A DNA stretch of 64,000 nucleotides from Halomonas halocynthiae DSM 14573 (GTDB taxonomy: Bacteria > Pseudomonadota > Gammaproteobacteria > Pseudomonadales > Halomonadaceae), in NCBI RefSeq assembly GCF_000425725.1, contig NZ_KE384441.1, positions 91,176-155,175 of the forward strand, read 5' to 3'. Of this stretch, positions 18,191 to 28,926 are shown in pieces (position 1 is the stretch's first letter; the number at the start of each line of letters is the position of its first letter). The position numbers and the translations under genes are program-made. The notes beneath the pieces are model-generated. The model was not told where the DNA came from and did not search any database. It saw nothing but the letters and a program-made list of their open reading frames with translations.

Positions 18191-21007
18191 TTATTGTTTT
18201 GGCGCTTTCATCGGTTGAGTGACCCTGTCCACCAAATACACTAAGTTGTGGTAATCCACACCACTGTGGCTGCTTAGACCTATCTCACAGGTGCGGCTGG
18301 TAGATACTCCTTCGCTACAGTGTTGTACCGCCGGTTTTAGGGTGCGCAGGGCATGGTCATTTAGCTCTGGAAGGGAGAAGCCTTTGTCGCCAGCGAAGCC
18401 ACAACAGTGTATATCTTCGGGTATTACTACGTTAGTGCTGCATTGGCGGGCAATATCTATCAGTGCCTGCCCCTCTCCTAAGTGCTGGGTGCTGCAGGTG
18501 ACGTGGACTGCTATTGCGTCGCTTTGGGGAGTAATGCTTAGTCGGTCGAGCAGGTGATTGCGAATAAAACGCACAGGATCATATATATCCAAGCCGTTAT
18601 CCGGCGCGTTTAGTAACTGCAAGGTGCAGGGGCTGGTATCGCAATAGATAGGATAGCGGCCGTTATTGCTCGCCATGGTTAACGCCGCCAGGAGTTCACG
18701 ACGTTTTTCCTCCGCCTGTTGTGGATACCCTTTGGAGGCAAAAGGCTGGCCACAGCAGAGCGATTCCATGGCCGTAGGAAAAATCACCTCATAGCCTGCT
18801 TTTTCCAAGAGTTGACGGGTTTTTTCGACTAGGGGCTGCTGTTCTGTATCAGAGCGTGCTGGGCCCATGACGTGCGAAATACATGCTGGCAAATAAACGA
18901 CTCGGGGGTTTCCAGCAGGCTGGGGCGTTGCCGGCGTTACCCAGCGTACCGGTTGTGGCGTGGCAGGGGTCCACGTGGGAATACGCCCACCACTGAGCCG
19001 TTGACTCATGTTGGCCCAGCGCTGCAAGCGTGGAGCACCCAGCAAGCGATTAGCGGTATTGGCGGCACTGAGCACTAGGCGCGCACCTTTGAGTGTGGTG
19101 GCAACATGCCCAGCCAGCCAGTCGGCCCGAGTATGGTGGGTTGCTTTGTCGGCGCGTAGTTCACGCACCAGGTCACCGGTATTAATACCGACAGGGCAGC
19201 GCTGAGCGCACAGGCCGGTGGCTGCGCAGCTATCTATTCCCTGGTATTGGTACGCCGCCTCCAGCTCGCTAACATCTATTCCTGCACGTTTTTTGGCTTG
19301 AATATCGCGCCAAATAACAATGCGCTGTCGTGGCGTTAGGCTCAGGCCGTTCGAAGGGCATACTGGTTCGCAGAAGCCGCATTCGATGCACTTATCGATA
19401 ATCTCGTTCGCGGCGGGTAAGGGTTTGAGGTTTTTTAGGTGAATTTCGGGATCTTCCGATAACACCACCTCTGGGTTCAGAATGCCGTGTGGGTCCAGCA
19501 GGTGTTTTATCTTCCACATTAGCTGGTAGGCGTCACTGCCCCATTCCAGCTCCACAAAGGGTGCCATGTTGCGACCTGTGCCGTGTTCAGCTTTCAGCGA
19601 TCCGTTAAACTCCACCGCTACCAGCTGTGCCACGTCGCTCATGAATGCCTCGTAGCGGGCCACTTGTTCAGGGTCGTCAAAGCCCTGTGTGAACACAAAA
19701 TGCAGGTTCCCTTCTAACGCGTGGCCAAACAGAATAGCCTCGTGGTAACTGTGTTTTTCAAACAGTTCAATTAGACGGTTAACGCCCTCTGCCAATTGCG
19801 CGATGGGAAAGGTAACGTCTTCAATAATCACCGTAGTACCCACAGGCCGAACGGCGCCGACGGCAGGAAAAGTGCCTTTGCGGATGGCCCATAACTGGTC
19901 CGATAGCGTCGCGTCCTCAGTAAAATCTACCTGCTGTTCTATGTGAAACGGTGCTAAGACAGCACGTACTTGTGCCAGCTGTTCTTGCAGCAGCAAGTGG
20001 CCAGAGGCGCGAGACTCAATCAGCAAGGCGCAAGCGCCATCAGAGAGTTGTTTGATCCAGTCGGGCAGGCCTGGCTGGTTTTCCACCGAGCGCATGCTGC
20101 GCCGGTCCAGTAGCTCTACTGCTGCTACTGGCTGTTGTTTCAAAAGCGGTACCGCCCGACAGCAGTTTTCCACATCACTAAATACCACCAACGCAGTGGC
20201 TTTATGAGGGTACTCAGGCACGGTGTTGTAAGTTACCGAGCTGATAAAGCCTAGCGTGCCTTCTGAACCAACCATTAAGTGAGTCAGAATGTCTATCGGG
20301 TCGTCAAAATCGACCAGCGCGTTCAGCGATAGCCCAGTAGTATTCTTCATTCGGTATTTGTAGCGAATCCGCTCTGCCAGCGCGCTGTTGGCGCGGGTAT
20401 CGCGGCCCAGCTGTGCCAGTTTTTCCAGCAGTTCACCGTGGCTGGAAGTGAACGCAGCTACGCTAAGTGGGTCTTCGCTGTCTACTACTTGACCATCCGC
20501 CAGCACTAAGCGCATGGCGCTAAGGGTTTGGTAGCTGTTTTGTGCGGTACCGCAACACATGCCGCTGGCGTTGTTAGCCACAATGCCGCCGATTTTACAG
20601 GCATTGATGGACGCGGGATCGGGGCCAATCTTTCGCCCCAGCGGGGCTAGTGCTGTATTGGCTTGAGCGCCGATAACGCCGGGTTGAAGTCGAATGCGGT
20701 CGCCATCATCCAGAATGTCTCGCCTATTCCAGCCATCACCAAGAACAATCAACAGGGAGTCGCTGATGGCTTGGCCAGACAAGCTGGTACCTGCTGCCCG
20801 AAAGGTCACAGGCACTTTATGTTGAGCGGCAAGCTGGAGTAAGGCCACCACTTCGCTTTCGGTAGTAACCCGTACTACCCGTTTGGGAATCAGGCGGTAA
20901 AAACTGGCGTCGGTGCCGAAGGCGAGTGTTGACAGCGGGTCGTCAAATCGACGATCTGCTGGGATGAGCCGATTTACAGCACTGACAAAATCGGTAGGTA
21001 AACGCAT
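18191..21007 (-). CDS. dld: FAD/Fe-S D-lactate dehydrogenase (Dld-II type)
   Basis: A 938-residue membrane-associated oxidoreductase fusing a GlcD-like flavin half to a GlpC-like iron-sulfur half. It would oxidise D-lactate to pyruvate and pass electrons to the quinone pool. The FAD-binding region (about residues 40-270) contains FRAAGTSLSGQA and the ICKIGGIVANNASG-type loop (here INACKIGG). The middle FAD-oxidase C domain ends near 540. Then come two 4Fe-4S motifs (CIECGFCEPVCP, CAATGLCAQRCP) and two CCG-type cysteine motifs near the C-terminus (LCCGQPF, HCCGFAG). It is the last gene of the lldP-lldD-dld run, 42 bp after lldD, so an alternative reading as YdiJ or glycolate oxidase is less likely. 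Confidence 0.88.
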   Translation of the reverse strand: MRLPTDFVSAVNRLIPADRRFDDPLSTLAFGTDASFYRLIPKRVVRVTTESEVVALLQLAAQHKVPVTFRAAGTSLSGQAISDSLLIVLGDGWNRRDILDDGDRIRLQPGVIGAQANTALAPLGRKIGPDPASINACKIGGIVANNASGMCCGTAQNSYQTLSAMRLVLADGQVVDSEDPLSVAAFTSSHGELLEKLAQLGRDTRANSALAERIRYKYRMKNTTGLSLNALVDFDDPIDILTHLMVGSEGTLGFISSVTYNTVPEYPHKATALVVFSDVENCCRAVPLLKQQPVAAVELLDRRSMRSVENQPGLPDWIKQLSDGACALLIESRASGHLLLQEQLAQVRAVLAPFHIEQQVDFTEDATLSDQLWAIRKGTFPAVGAVRPVGTTVIIEDVTFPIAQLAEGVNRLIELFEKHSYHEAILFGHALEGNLHFVFTQGFDDPEQVARYEAFMSDVAQLVAVEFNGSLKAEHGTGRNMAPFVELEWGSDAYQLMWKIKHLLDPHGILNPEVVLSEDPEIHLKNLKPLPAANEIIDKCIECGFCEPVCPSNGLSLTPRQRIVIWRDIQAKKRAGIDVSELEAAYQYQGIDSCAATGLCAQRCPVGINTGDLVRELRADKATHHTRADWLAGHVATTLKGARLVLSAANTANRLLGAPRLQRWANMSQRLSGGRIPTWTPATPQPVRWVTPATPQPAGNPRVVYLPACISHVMGPARSDTEQQPLVEKTRQLLEKAGYEVIFPTAMESLCCGQPFASKGYPQQAEEKRRELLAALTMASNNGRYPIYCDTSPCTLQLLNAPDNGLDIYDPVRFIRNHLLDRLSITPQSDAIAVHVTCSTQHLGEGQALIDIARQCSTNVVIPEDIHCCGFAGDKGFSLPELNDHALRTLKPAVQHCSEGVSTSRTCEIGLSSHSGVDYHNLVYLVDRVTQPMKAPKQ

Positions 21008-21049
21008 AACAGACTCCCTGGTTATCTGTTGTTAATGACAGATACGCCG

Positions 21050-22204
21050 TTACTGCGCGGCCTGTTTTAACTCACGTACGAGTAAATCAGTATTGATGTC
21101 GCTGATGGTGCGGGCACCAGTCAGCACCATGGCGACGCGCATTTCTTTTTCAATCAGTGTTAGAAGATTGCTAACACCGGCTTCACCGTCGGCTGCCAGG
21201 GCATAAATATACGCTCGCCCAAGCATGGTGCAGTCAGCTCCTAGTGCCAGCATGCGCAATACATCTAGGCCGGTGCGTATGCCTGAATCTACCAATATTT
21301 TTATGTCGCCTTTTACGGCGTCGGCTACCGCAGGAAGTGCCCGGCAACTGGAAAGCACGCCATCAAGCTGACGGCCACCGTGGTTAGAGACAACAATACC
21401 GTCGGCACCAAAGCTGACGGCGTCACGCGCGTCATCTGGGTCAAGGATGCCCTTGATCAGCATGGGGCCATCCCAGAACTCGCGAATCCATTCCAGATCC
21501 TTCCAGGAAATGGATGGGTCAAAGTTGTCGCCTAGCCAGCCCATATAGTCTGCTAAGCCGGTGGGGTTACCTCGGTATGCGGAAATATTGCCCAGATCAT
21601 GCGGTTTTCCCAGTAGCCCCACATCCAATGCCCAGCGCGGGTGGGTCATGGCCTGCAAGAGGCGCCGGCTCGACGCGAAGGGGCCGCTCATGCCTGAGTG
21701 GGCATCGCGGTAGCGGGCACCTGGAACCGGCATATCAACGGTGAATACCAAGGTGGTTACGCCTGCTGCCTTGGCCCGTTCCAGTGCGTTGCGCATGAAG
21801 CCACGATCTTTCAGCACATACAGCTGGAACCACATGGGTTGGTCGATGGCTGGGGCGACTTCTTCAATAGCACACACCGACACGGTAGACAGCGTAAACG
21901 GAATACCATGATGGCTTGCGGCACGAGCAGCCTGTACCTCACCACGGCGAGCATACATGCCTGTTAAGCCCACGGGCGACAACCCCACCGGCATCGACAG
22001 GGTGTTATCAAACAGCTCAGTGCGAAGATCCAGCTCACTCATGTCATTCAGCACCCGTTGACGCAGGGCGATATCTGACAGGTCCTCAACATTACGCTTG
22101 AGTGTACGTTCGGCGTAGGCACCGCCGTCGATATAATGAAATAGAAATGGCGGCAATCGGCGCTTGGCAGATGCACGGTAATCGGTAGAGGCGGAAATGA
22201 TCAT
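21050..22204 (-). CDS. lldD: L-lactate dehydrogenase (FMN, quinone-dependent)
   Basis: A 384-residue FMN-dependent alpha-hydroxy-acid dehydrogenase that converts L-lactate to pyruvate at the inner membrane. Visible are [18 protein letters not shown], the YVLKDRGF region and the active-site histidine motif [10 protein letters not shown] (about residue 272), followed by [12 protein letters not shown] binding the FMN phosphate. Length matches E. coli LldD (396). It follows the permease by 21 bp and precedes dld, forming one operon that is probably repressed by the GntR protein encoded at 24176. Confidence 0.95.
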   Translation of the reverse strand: MIISASTDYRASAKRRLPPFLFHYIDGGAYAERTLKRNVEDLSDIALRQRVLNDMSELDLRTELFDNTLSMPVGLSPVGLTGMYARRGEVQAARAASHHGIPFTLSTVSVCAIEEVAPAIDQPMWFQLYVLKDRGFMRNALERAKAAGVTTLVFTVDMPVPGARYRDAHSGMSGPFASSRRLLQAMTHPRWALDVGLLGKPHDLGNISAYRGNPTGLADYMGWLGDNFDPSISWKDLEWIREFWDGPMLIKGILDPDDARDAVSFGADGIVVSNHGGRQLDGVLSSCRALPAVADAVKGDIKILVDSGIRTGLDVLRMLALGADCTMLGRAYIYALAADGEAGVSNLLTLIEKEMRVAMVLTGARTISDINTDLLVRELKQAAQ

Positions 22205-22225
22205 CAGACATGCCCTGTCAGGTGG

Positions 22226-23926
22226 TTAACGAGCCATTAACGGATCACTGATGCCCAGTACATAAGCGGCAAACAGCGCGATAATGCCGGTCATCAGCAC
22301 GTAATACAGCGTTGGCCACACGGTACGGCGCAGGATAGCGCCTTCACGGCCCAGTAGTCCTACGGTGGCAGAGGCAGCCACCACATTGTGAATAGCCACC
22401 ATATTACCAGCTGCCGCACCAATGGCCTGAGCCGCTACGATCAGGGCGCTGGAAAGCCCCAGGTTGGTCGCCACGCCGAACTGGAACTGACTGAACATCA
22501 TGTTAGAGATGGTGTTCGAGCCAGCGAGAAAGGCACCTAAAGCACCAATGGTTGGTGCCACCAGTGGGTATATGCCGCCGACTGTCTCCGCAACATAACG
22601 AGCCATCAGGATCGGCATGCTAGGCAAGTCGGCGGCGTTAACGCCAGAGTTGATCAGAATACGCACCATGGGCACGGTGAATAAAAGTACAAACCCTGCG
22701 CTGAGCAATACGCCACTGGATTCTTTAACCGCCTCACCCAGCTCTTTCAACTTCATACGGTGCAGAAAGAAAGTTGCCAGCACCACTATCACTAAAATAC
22801 CGCCAGGCAGATAGAGCGGCTGAATACTCGCGTTGATACCTGCTTCACCCAGCAGGTTGTTGAAGCTTATCGAAACCGATTTAAACAATGTAGTGACCTG
22901 CGGGAACACTCGGCTGATCACTAACAACAGAGCCACCAGCAAATAGGGGCACCAAGCGCGAAAGCTGCTCATTTTATTGCTGGTTAGTTCGTCAAGCTTC
23001 ATCTCAATGGCACCCAGCCATTCTTGTGGCCAATCTGCCTGGTCAGCGAAGTCCCAACTGTTTTTGGGTATTAAAAAGCCCATGCGAGCAGTTGTGGTGG
23101 CCACGGCAAGGCCAACTAGGCCACCTATTAGGGCAGGAAACTCTGGCCCCAGAAAAATGCCAGCGAGCATGTAAGGTACGGTAACCGAAGCTCCGGCAAA
23201 TAAGGCGAAGGGCAGCACTTCAAACACTGATGTCCAACGCTTGGTTTTACCTGCCCCAAAAAAACGCACCAGCATGATCACCATGATCATCGGCATCAAT
23301 GTGCCCACCAGCGCATGAATGATCGCTACCTGGCTGGTGATTATTTGCAGGTAAGCATCCCAGGATGAGCCATTGGCAGATAGTTGAGCACCGATGCTGG
23401 CGTGGTCTAACCCAGAGTTAATGCCCACAATAATTGGTGTGCCTACAGCACCGAAAGACACCGGTGTGCTTTGCACCAGCATGCCCATTAATACTGCTGC
23501 CATGGCTGGAAAGCCGATAGCTACCAACAGCGGTGCAGCAATAGCGGCTGGTGTGCCAAATCCAGAAGCTCCCTCAATAAAGCAACCAAATAGCCAGGCA
23601 ATGATGATGGCCTGAATTCGTCGGTCTGGACTGATGCTGGAGAAACCGGCTCGAATGACAGTGATGGCGCCAGAGTGTTTCAGCGTATTAAGCAGTAAGA
23701 TGGCACCAAAAATGATCCACAGCAGCCCTATGGTCACCACTAACCCTTGCAAGGTGGAGGCGAGTATTCGATTAGCACTCATGTCCCAGGCAAATAAAGC
23801 GATGCCCACACTGGAGAGGTACACCAGCGGCATGGCTCGGCGCGCAGGCCAGCGTAGCCCGATTAATAAAATGCCAGCAAGCAAGATAGGGACGAACGCA
23901 AAAAAGGCGAGTAGGCCGGTAGACAT
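22226..23926 (-). CDS. lldP: L-lactate permease
   Basis: A 566-residue LctP-family transporter with about 13-14 hydrophobic segments; it imports lactate with protons. Diagnostic segments are [33 protein letters not shown] and the C-terminal [20 protein letters not shown]. It is the first gene of the lactate operon, and its ATG lies about 40 bp from the first TTGGTnnnACCAA operator at 23966. Confidence 0.96.
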   Translation of the reverse strand: MSTGLLAFFAFVPILLAGILLIGLRWPARRAMPLVYLSSVGIALFAWDMSANRILASTLQGLVVTIGLLWIIFGAILLLNTLKHSGAITVIRAGFSSISPDRRIQAIIIAWLFGCFIEGASGFGTPAAIAAPLLVAIGFPAMAAVLMGMLVQSTPVSFGAVGTPIIVGINSGLDHASIGAQLSANGSSWDAYLQIITSQVAIIHALVGTLMPMIMVIMLVRFFGAGKTKRWTSVFEVLPFALFAGASVTVPYMLAGIFLGPEFPALIGGLVGLAVATTTARMGFLIPKNSWDFADQADWPQEWLGAIEMKLDELTSNKMSSFRAWCPYLLVALLLVISRVFPQVTTLFKSVSISFNNLLGEAGINASIQPLYLPGGILVIVVLATFFLHRMKLKELGEAVKESSGVLLSAGFVLLFTVPMVRILINSGVNAADLPSMPILMARYVAETVGGIYPLVAPTIGALGAFLAGSNTISNMMFSQFQFGVATNLGLSSALIVAAQAIGAAAGNMVAIHNVVAASATVGLLGREGAILRRTVWPTLYYVLMTGIIALFAAYVLGISDPLMAR

Positions 23927-23965
23927 AAAGTGCTCTCATATTTGTTATTGGCAGATATTTGTAAA

Positions 23966-23978
23966 TTGGTAATACCAA
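23966..23978. promoter_or_regulatory. GntR (LldR-type) operator O1
   Basis: TTGGTAATACCAA is a perfect TTGGT-n3-ACCAA palindrome that extends to AATTGGTA/TACCAATT. This is the known binding pattern of FadR-subfamily GntR repressors such as LldR and PdhR. It lies in the divergent region about 40 bp upstream of lldP. Confidence 0.82.
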
Positions 23979-24115
23979 TTTGCATGGCGTAATGTCGAGA
24001 GTAGAAAATCAACATAGAGACTGTCAATTTGAAGGGGGTGAACTTTAGTCGATTTGTGTCTGTGTGTTTTTATGAAGTTATTGAATAATAAGAAGTAAAA
24101 AGTTAATTTCTTAGA

Positions 24116-24128
24116 TTGGTCTTACCAA
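24116..24128. promoter_or_regulatory. GntR (LldR-type) operator O2
   Basis: TTGGTCTTACCAA repeats the same TTGGT-n3-ACCAA palindrome exactly 150 bp from the first. It sits 47 bp upstream of the chosen start codon of the regulator gene. E. coli lldPRD also uses two operators, so looping between the sites is plausible. Confidence 0.82.
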
Positions 24129-24175
24129 GAAATAGCGGCGCTAAAAAGACGGTAAAGTCAGGGAGGGTGACTAAG

Positions 24176-24955
24176 ATGGAAACGCAACAGATTCGCCGGC
24201 GTCGGCTATCTGACACCATTGTGGAGAAGTTGGAAATCATGATTCTTGAGGGCGTGTTAACGCCCGGCGAGCGATTACCTGCTGAACGTGTACTTGCTGA
24301 GCAGTTTGGGGTTTCACGGCCATCATTACGGGAAGCTGTGCAAAAACTGATCGCTAAAGAGCTGCTGATTAGCCGTCAAGGGGGAGGTAATTACGTTAGC
24401 GACAAGCTCGGATCGAGCTTTACCGACCCACTACTGGTGTTGCTAGAAAGTCGGCCGGAAGTACACAAGGATCTGCTGGAATTTCGTCTCACGCTGGAAG
24501 CGGACTGCGCCTACTATGCGGCATTGCGGGCCACTGATGTAGACCGTCAGCATCTGCAAAAGGCGTTTGACACGCTACAAGCCTGCTATGGCTCTTCCAG
24601 TTCCCGAGCCGAGGAGGGGGCTGCCGATGCAAGTTTTCACATGGCCATTGCCGAAGCTAGTCATAACATCGTTTTGCTACACACCATGCGTAGCCTGTTT
24701 GATATGCTTAAGCACAATGTTGTTACCAATATTGGTGGCATGTATGAGTTGCAGGGTGAGACTCGCGAACGCCTTGTGAGCCAGCATGGTGCACTATTCA
24801 GCGCTATTATGGATGCTCGTCCTGATGATGCTCGTCGCTTCGCTGGTGAGCATATTCGGTATGTGCAAGATGTATTGGTTGATAACCGAGCAAAAGAATT
24901 GAGAACAGCTCGGTCGCAACGGCGTGAGCTATTGGAAAATAATAAAGCTAAATAA
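24176..24955 (+). CDS. lldR: GntR/FadR-family lactate regulator
   Basis: A 259-residue regulator with an N-terminal winged helix (residues 8-75; GERLPAERVLAEQFGVSRPSLREA is the recognition region) and a C-terminal FCD ligand domain (about 95-230; EFRLTLEADCAYYAA and two conserved His near AIAEASHN). The ATG at 24176, with GGAGG ten bases upstream, is preferred; an in-frame TTG at 24116 would fall inside the operator. It is divergent from lldP-lldD-dld, so it most likely represses the lactate operon and itself until lactate binds. Confidence 0.9.
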   Translation: METQQIRRRRLSDTIVEKLEIMILEGVLTPGERLPAERVLAEQFGVSRPSLREAVQKLIAKELLISRQGGGNYVSDKLGSSFTDPLLVLLESRPEVHKDLLEFRLTLEADCAYYAALRATDVDRQHLQKAFDTLQACYGSSSSRAEEGAADASFHMAIAEASHNIVLLHTMRSLFDMLKHNVVTNIGGMYELQGETRERLVSQHGALFSAIMDARPDDARRFAGEHIRYVQDVLVDNRAKELRTARSQRRELLENNKAK

Positions 24956-24960
24956 GATCT

Positions 24961-24984
24961 ATGGTGCCAATAATTCTGCACCAT
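24961..24984 (+). terminator. Possible stem-loop after lldR
   Basis: ATGGTGC, a 10-nt loop, then GCACCAT: a perfect 7-bp stem five bases after the lldR stop. It lacks a strong U-run, so it may be a weak terminator or an mRNA end hairpin. Confidence 0.35.
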
Positions 24985-25171
24985 AACTCTGTTCTTTACT
25001 TCCCTCTTAACCCCAGGTGCTTGTGTCACCCTATGATCTGACCCTTTTCGGTATCTGGTCATGACAGCTTGCAGCCAACCATTGGTTAGGTAATGGTGCC
25101 GTAAGCGTGTGGCTTCGTTATCATGTGGTCTTCTGCTTGCCGATCACTCACTTTTGCTAGGCCATCGACCC

Positions 25172-26155
25172 ATGTCCCGATCCTTACGCGTGATTTTTGC
25201 TGGCACGCCTGACTTCGCTGCTGCTAGCCTGACGGCGCTGTTAGATAGTCATCATCAGGTAATTGCTGTGTATACGCAGCCCGATCGTCCTGCTGGGCGA
25301 GGGCGTAAGTTAACGCCCAGCCCGGTGAAGCAGCTGGCCACGCAGCATGACATTACGGTTTACCAGCCGCTTAGCTTAAAAGAGGCTGACGCCCAGCAGG
25401 CGTTGGCGGCGCTGGATGCTGATGTGATGGTGGTGGTGGCTTATGGGCTGATTCTGCCACGCACAATTCTTGAAACGCCGCGGCTGGGTTGTATTAACGT
25501 ACACGCGTCGCTGCTACCACGATGGCGAGGGGCAGCGCCGCTTCAGCGAGCTATTGAGGCGGGCGATGATGAAAGTGGTGTAACCCTCATGCAAATGGAT
25601 GAAGGGCTGGATACCGGTGATATGTTGCGGGTCGCACGCACGCCAATTACCGACACCACTACGGGAGGGGAATTACATGATAGTTTAGCGGCGTTGGGCG
25701 GCAAGGCGTTATTACACACCCTTGACGACATGGCGCAGGGCAATGCTGTTGCTACACCTCAACCCGAACAGGGCGTGACTTATGCGGCCAAGTTAACCAA
25801 GGCTGAGGCCGAGTTAGATTTTTATCAGGATGCCGCACAGCTCGCTGCTCGTATTCGCGCATTTAATCCTTGGCCAGTGGCCTGGTGTGTGCTGGGTGAT
25901 GACCGATTACGTTTGCTGATGGCCCACGTGGGTCACTTGGATGAGGGGGAGTCGCCCAGTGCGCCGGGGACGTTGCTGGCGCATCATGAGTCTTTCTTGC
26001 GTATCGCTTGCGGTGCGTCAGGCGATCAGGTGTTGTGTGTTAGCCAGGCGCAGCTGCCTGGTGGCAAGGTTATGCCGGTGTACGACTTGCTGTTGGCAAG
26101 AGCCGAGCGGTTGGCACCGGGAATTCGTTTAGGTAAGTCGGAGGCTTCACAATGA
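25172..26155 (+). CDS. fmt: Methionyl-tRNA formyltransferase
   Basis: A 327-residue enzyme that formylates initiator Met-tRNA with 10-formyl-THF. The N-terminal GART-type domain begins LRVIFAGTPDFAA and holds SLLPRWRGAAPLQRAI with the catalytic Asn/His/Asp region (INVHASLLP, DTGDM). The C-terminal OB-like domain runs from about residue 210. The ATG at 25172 starts the conserved region; an in-frame GTG 63 bases upstream would add an unusual leader. It overlaps rsmB by 4 bp, the common gammaproteobacterial order, although def does not precede it here. Confidence 0.96.
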   Translation: MSRSLRVIFAGTPDFAAASLTALLDSHHQVIAVYTQPDRPAGRGRKLTPSPVKQLATQHDITVYQPLSLKEADAQQALAALDADVMVVVAYGLILPRTILETPRLGCINVHASLLPRWRGAAPLQRAIEAGDDESGVTLMQMDEGLDTGDMLRVARTPITDTTTGGELHDSLAALGGKALLHTLDDMAQGNAVATPQPEQGVTYAAKLTKAEAELDFYQDAAQLAARIRAFNPWPVAWCVLGDDRLRLLMAHVGHLDEGESPSAPGTLLAHHESFLRIACGASGDQVLCVSQAQLPGGKVMPVYDLLLARAERLAPGIRLGKSEASQ

Positions 26156-27510
26156 GCCGCAATACGCCATCAACGCCGCGTGGAAAAAGCGCTGTTGCCA
26201 AAAACAGCCCGGGAGTCGCCGTTCGAGCGGCGGCGGCGCGTGCTATTGCGCCAGTGCTTCTTGGCAAGGGCTCGCTCAGCCAGTTGGATGAACATCAAGT
26301 CGTCGCGCGTGATAGGGGGCTGCTCAAGGCGCTTTGTTATGGCACGTGCCGAGCGCTTCCACGGCTTGAGGCGCTGGGTGCCCAGCTGTTGGCGCGACCG
26401 TTCAAGGCGCGCGATGCGGATGTTCATGCCTTGCTACTGGTGGGTATCTATCAGCTGCTGTATTTGCGTATTCCTGCTCATGCTGCCGTGGGTGAAACAG
26501 CTGGCGCTGCGCGGTTGCTCAACAAAGAGTGGGCGACACGGGTGCTCAATGGCTGTTTGCGCCGCCTGCAACGAGAGAGTGCACAGCTTGAGGCTGCTGT
26601 CGATAAGGAGCTGGCCGTTGAGTTGTTGCACCCGCAGTGGTGGCTTGATGTACTGCGCAACGCTTGGCCAGATGATTGGCGTGAGATTGCCGAGGCGAAC
26701 AATCAGCCTGGGCCAATGACACTGCGAGTTAATCGCCGTCAAGGAGACCGCGAGCAGTACCGTGAGCTATTAGATGGGCCGGGCATTCGCTCGCGACTGT
26801 GTTCTCATGCGCCAGATGGCCTGACGCTAGAGGAGGCTTGTGATGTGAGCGAGCTGCCAAGCTTTGGTGACGGACGAGCCAGTGTGCAGGACGAGTCGGC
26901 TCAGCTGGCAGCGGTGTTGCTGGGTCCGATAATTGCGCCGCGCCCTGGATTGCGTGTATTGGATGCCTGCTGTGCCCCAGGTGGTAAAACTGCTCACTTG
27001 TTGGAGTTGTTTGATATTGACCTGACGGCTGTGGATAGTGACGACAGACGTCTGGGGCGGGTTGAAGATACGTTGTCGCGGCTGGGGTTATCGGCCAAGC
27101 TGATTCATGGTGATGCGTCTGGCCGTGAGTGGTGGGATGGCGCTGCGTTCGATGCCATTTTGCTTGATGCGCCGTGTTCGGGGAGTGGTGTTATACGTCG
27201 CCATCCAGATATTAAGCGCCTGCGTCGTCCCTCGGATATTGCTACGCTGGCTGAGTTACAGGCTCGCTTGCTTGATAACCTCTGGCCGCTGCTGGTGCCT
27301 GGTGGCACGTTGTTATATGCCACTTGCTCCGTGTTGCCGGAGGAAAATGCTGATCAGGTCGCTGCTTTTATCGCGCGCACACCGGATGTGGAAGTGACCA
27401 CGCCACGCAACCTATCCTGGGGGCGGTTGGCTGGTGCTGGCCAGCAGTTATTGCCAAGACCGGACAGTCATGATGGCTTTTTCTATGCCAGATTGAAAAA
27501 AGCGGATTAA
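26152..27510 (+). CDS. rsmB: 16S rRNA m5C967 methyltransferase
   Basis: A 452-residue RsmB/Sun protein. An N-terminal NusB-like RNA-binding domain (about residues 25-160) is followed by a Rossmann methyltransferase domain with the SAM loop LDACCAPGGKTAHLLE, the DAPCSGSGVIRRHPD motif and the catalytic cysteine in YATCSVLPEENADQV. An extra N-terminal Ser/Ala-rich leader of about 20 residues is present. Its start overlaps the fmt stop by 4 bp, and trkA follows after 18 bp. Confidence 0.96.
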   Translation: MSRNTPSTPRGKSAVAKNSPGVAVRAAAARAIAPVLLGKGSLSQLDEHQVVARDRGLLKALCYGTCRALPRLEALGAQLLARPFKARDADVHALLLVGIYQLLYLRIPAHAAVGETAGAARLLNKEWATRVLNGCLRRLQRESAQLEAAVDKELAVELLHPQWWLDVLRNAWPDDWREIAEANNQPGPMTLRVNRRQGDREQYRELLDGPGIRSRLCSHAPDGLTLEEACDVSELPSFGDGRASVQDESAQLAAVLLGPIIAPRPGLRVLDACCAPGGKTAHLLELFDIDLTAVDSDDRRLGRVEDTLSRLGLSAKLIHGDASGREWWDGAAFDAILLDAPCSGSGVIRRHPDIKRLRRPSDIATLAELQARLLDNLWPLLVPGGTLLYATCSVLPEENADQVAAFIARTPDVEVTTPRNLSWGRLAGAGQQLLPRPDSHDGFFYARLKKAD

Positions 27511-27528
27511 TTTGAACGCAGGGGTACG

Positions 27529-28902
27529 ATGAAAATCATCATCCTTGGGGCGGGCCAGGTCGGAGGCTCCCTGGCCGAGCACCTGGCCTATGAAGAAAAT
27601 GACATCACGGTTGTCGATACCGATGTGGAGCGGCTACGCGAGCTGAATACGCGTTTGGATATTCGCACAGTGACAGGCCCGGCATCCTACCCCGGCGTAC
27701 TGCGTCAGGCAGGTTGTGAAGATGCCGACATGTTGATTGCGGTGACCAATACCGATGAAGTTAACATGATTGCTTGCCAGGTAGCGCATACGCTGTTTCG
27801 TACGCCTGCTAAGATTGCGCGGGTACGGGCGACGGCTTACCTGACCCGTAAAGGGTTGTTCGCACATGATGCGGTGCCAATTGATGTGCTGATCACGCCA
27901 GAGCAGGTGGTTACCGACCATATCCGGCGGTTGATCGAGCATCCTGGTGCGCTGCAGGTGTTGGAGTTTGCAGGTGGGCTGGTTCAGTTGGTTGCTGTCA
28001 GAGCATTTCATGGTGGGCCATTGGTGGGTCAGGAGCTGGGCCTGCTACGTGACCACATGCCAAAGGTGGCGACCCGGGTTGCTGCGATTTACCGTCGTAA
28101 CCGAGCTATCATTCCACGCGGCGACACGGTGATTGAGGCTGATGATGAAGTGTTCTTCATTGCGGCCCGGCGAGATATTCGCGCGGTAATGGGTGAGCTG
28201 CGGCGCTTAGAGCGGAATTTTCGGCGCATATTGATTGTTGGGGGCGGCAACATTGGTCAGCGCTTGGCTGAGCACTTGGAGCACCGCCATCAGGTTAAGA
28301 TCATCGAACATAACTTTGAGCGCTGCACCCAGCTCTCTGAGCATCTTAATCGTACGGTAGTGCTGCATGGGAGTGCGACCAGTCAGCGCTTGCTGGAAGA
28401 AGAAAATATTGAAGACTGCGATATTTTCTGCGCACTCACCAACGACGACGAAGTGAATATTATGTCGTCGATGCTAGCTAAGCGTATGGGAGCTAAGAAA
28501 GTACTGACATTGATCAATAATGCGGCTTACGTCGATTTGGTGCAGGGCGGTGAGATTGATATTGCTATTTCGCCACAGCAAGCCACGATTGGAAGCTTGC
28601 TGACCCATGTGCGGCGTGGCGATATTGTGAATGTGCATTCGCTGCGCCGTGGTGCTGCAGAGGCTATTGAAGCCATTGCTCATGGCGACACCCAGTCCTC
28701 CAAGGTGGTGGGGCGTACGATCAGTGAAATCGACCTGCCTGAAGGCACGACGATAGGTGCTATTGTGCGTGGCAGTGAGGTGTTGATTGCTCATGACGAG
28801 GTGATGGTGGAGTCAGGTGATCATGTGGTGCTTTTTGTGATCGACAAGCGTCGTATCCGTGATGTGGAGCGGTTGTTCCAGGTCGGATTGTCCTTCTTCT
28901 GA
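27529..28902 (+). CDS. trkA: Trk potassium uptake regulatory NAD-binding protein
   Basis: A 457-residue cytoplasmic gating subunit of the Trk K+ channel, made of two RCK (TrkA-N/TrkA-C) repeats. The nucleotide loops are [15 protein letters not shown] (residue 4 onward) and [15 protein letters not shown] (about residue 236). Each repeat has its acidic ribose-binding residue (VVDTD; IIEHN). The length equals E. coli TrkA (458). It is 24 bp upstream of trkH, and K+ uptake is central to osmoadaptation in halophiles. Confidence 0.97.
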   Translation: MKIIILGAGQVGGSLAEHLAYEENDITVVDTDVERLRELNTRLDIRTVTGPASYPGVLRQAGCEDADMLIAVTNTDEVNMIACQVAHTLFRTPAKIARVRATAYLTRKGLFAHDAVPIDVLITPEQVVTDHIRRLIEHPGALQVLEFAGGLVQLVAVRAFHGGPLVGQELGLLRDHMPKVATRVAAIYRRNRAIIPRGDTVIEADDEVFFIAARRDIRAVMGELRRLERNFRRILIVGGGNIGQRLAEHLEHRHQVKIIEHNFERCTQLSEHLNRTVVLHGSATSQRLLEEENIEDCDIFCALTNDDEVNIMSSMLAKRMGAKKVLTLINNAAYVDLVQGGEIDIAISPQQATIGSLLTHVRRGDIVNVHSLRRGAAEAIEAIAHGDTQSSKVVGRTISEIDLPEGTTIGAIVRGSEVLIAHDEVMVESGDHVVLFVIDKRRIRDVERLFQVGLSFF

Positions 28903-28926
28903 CGGCATGATGAGGAGTGCTCACAC

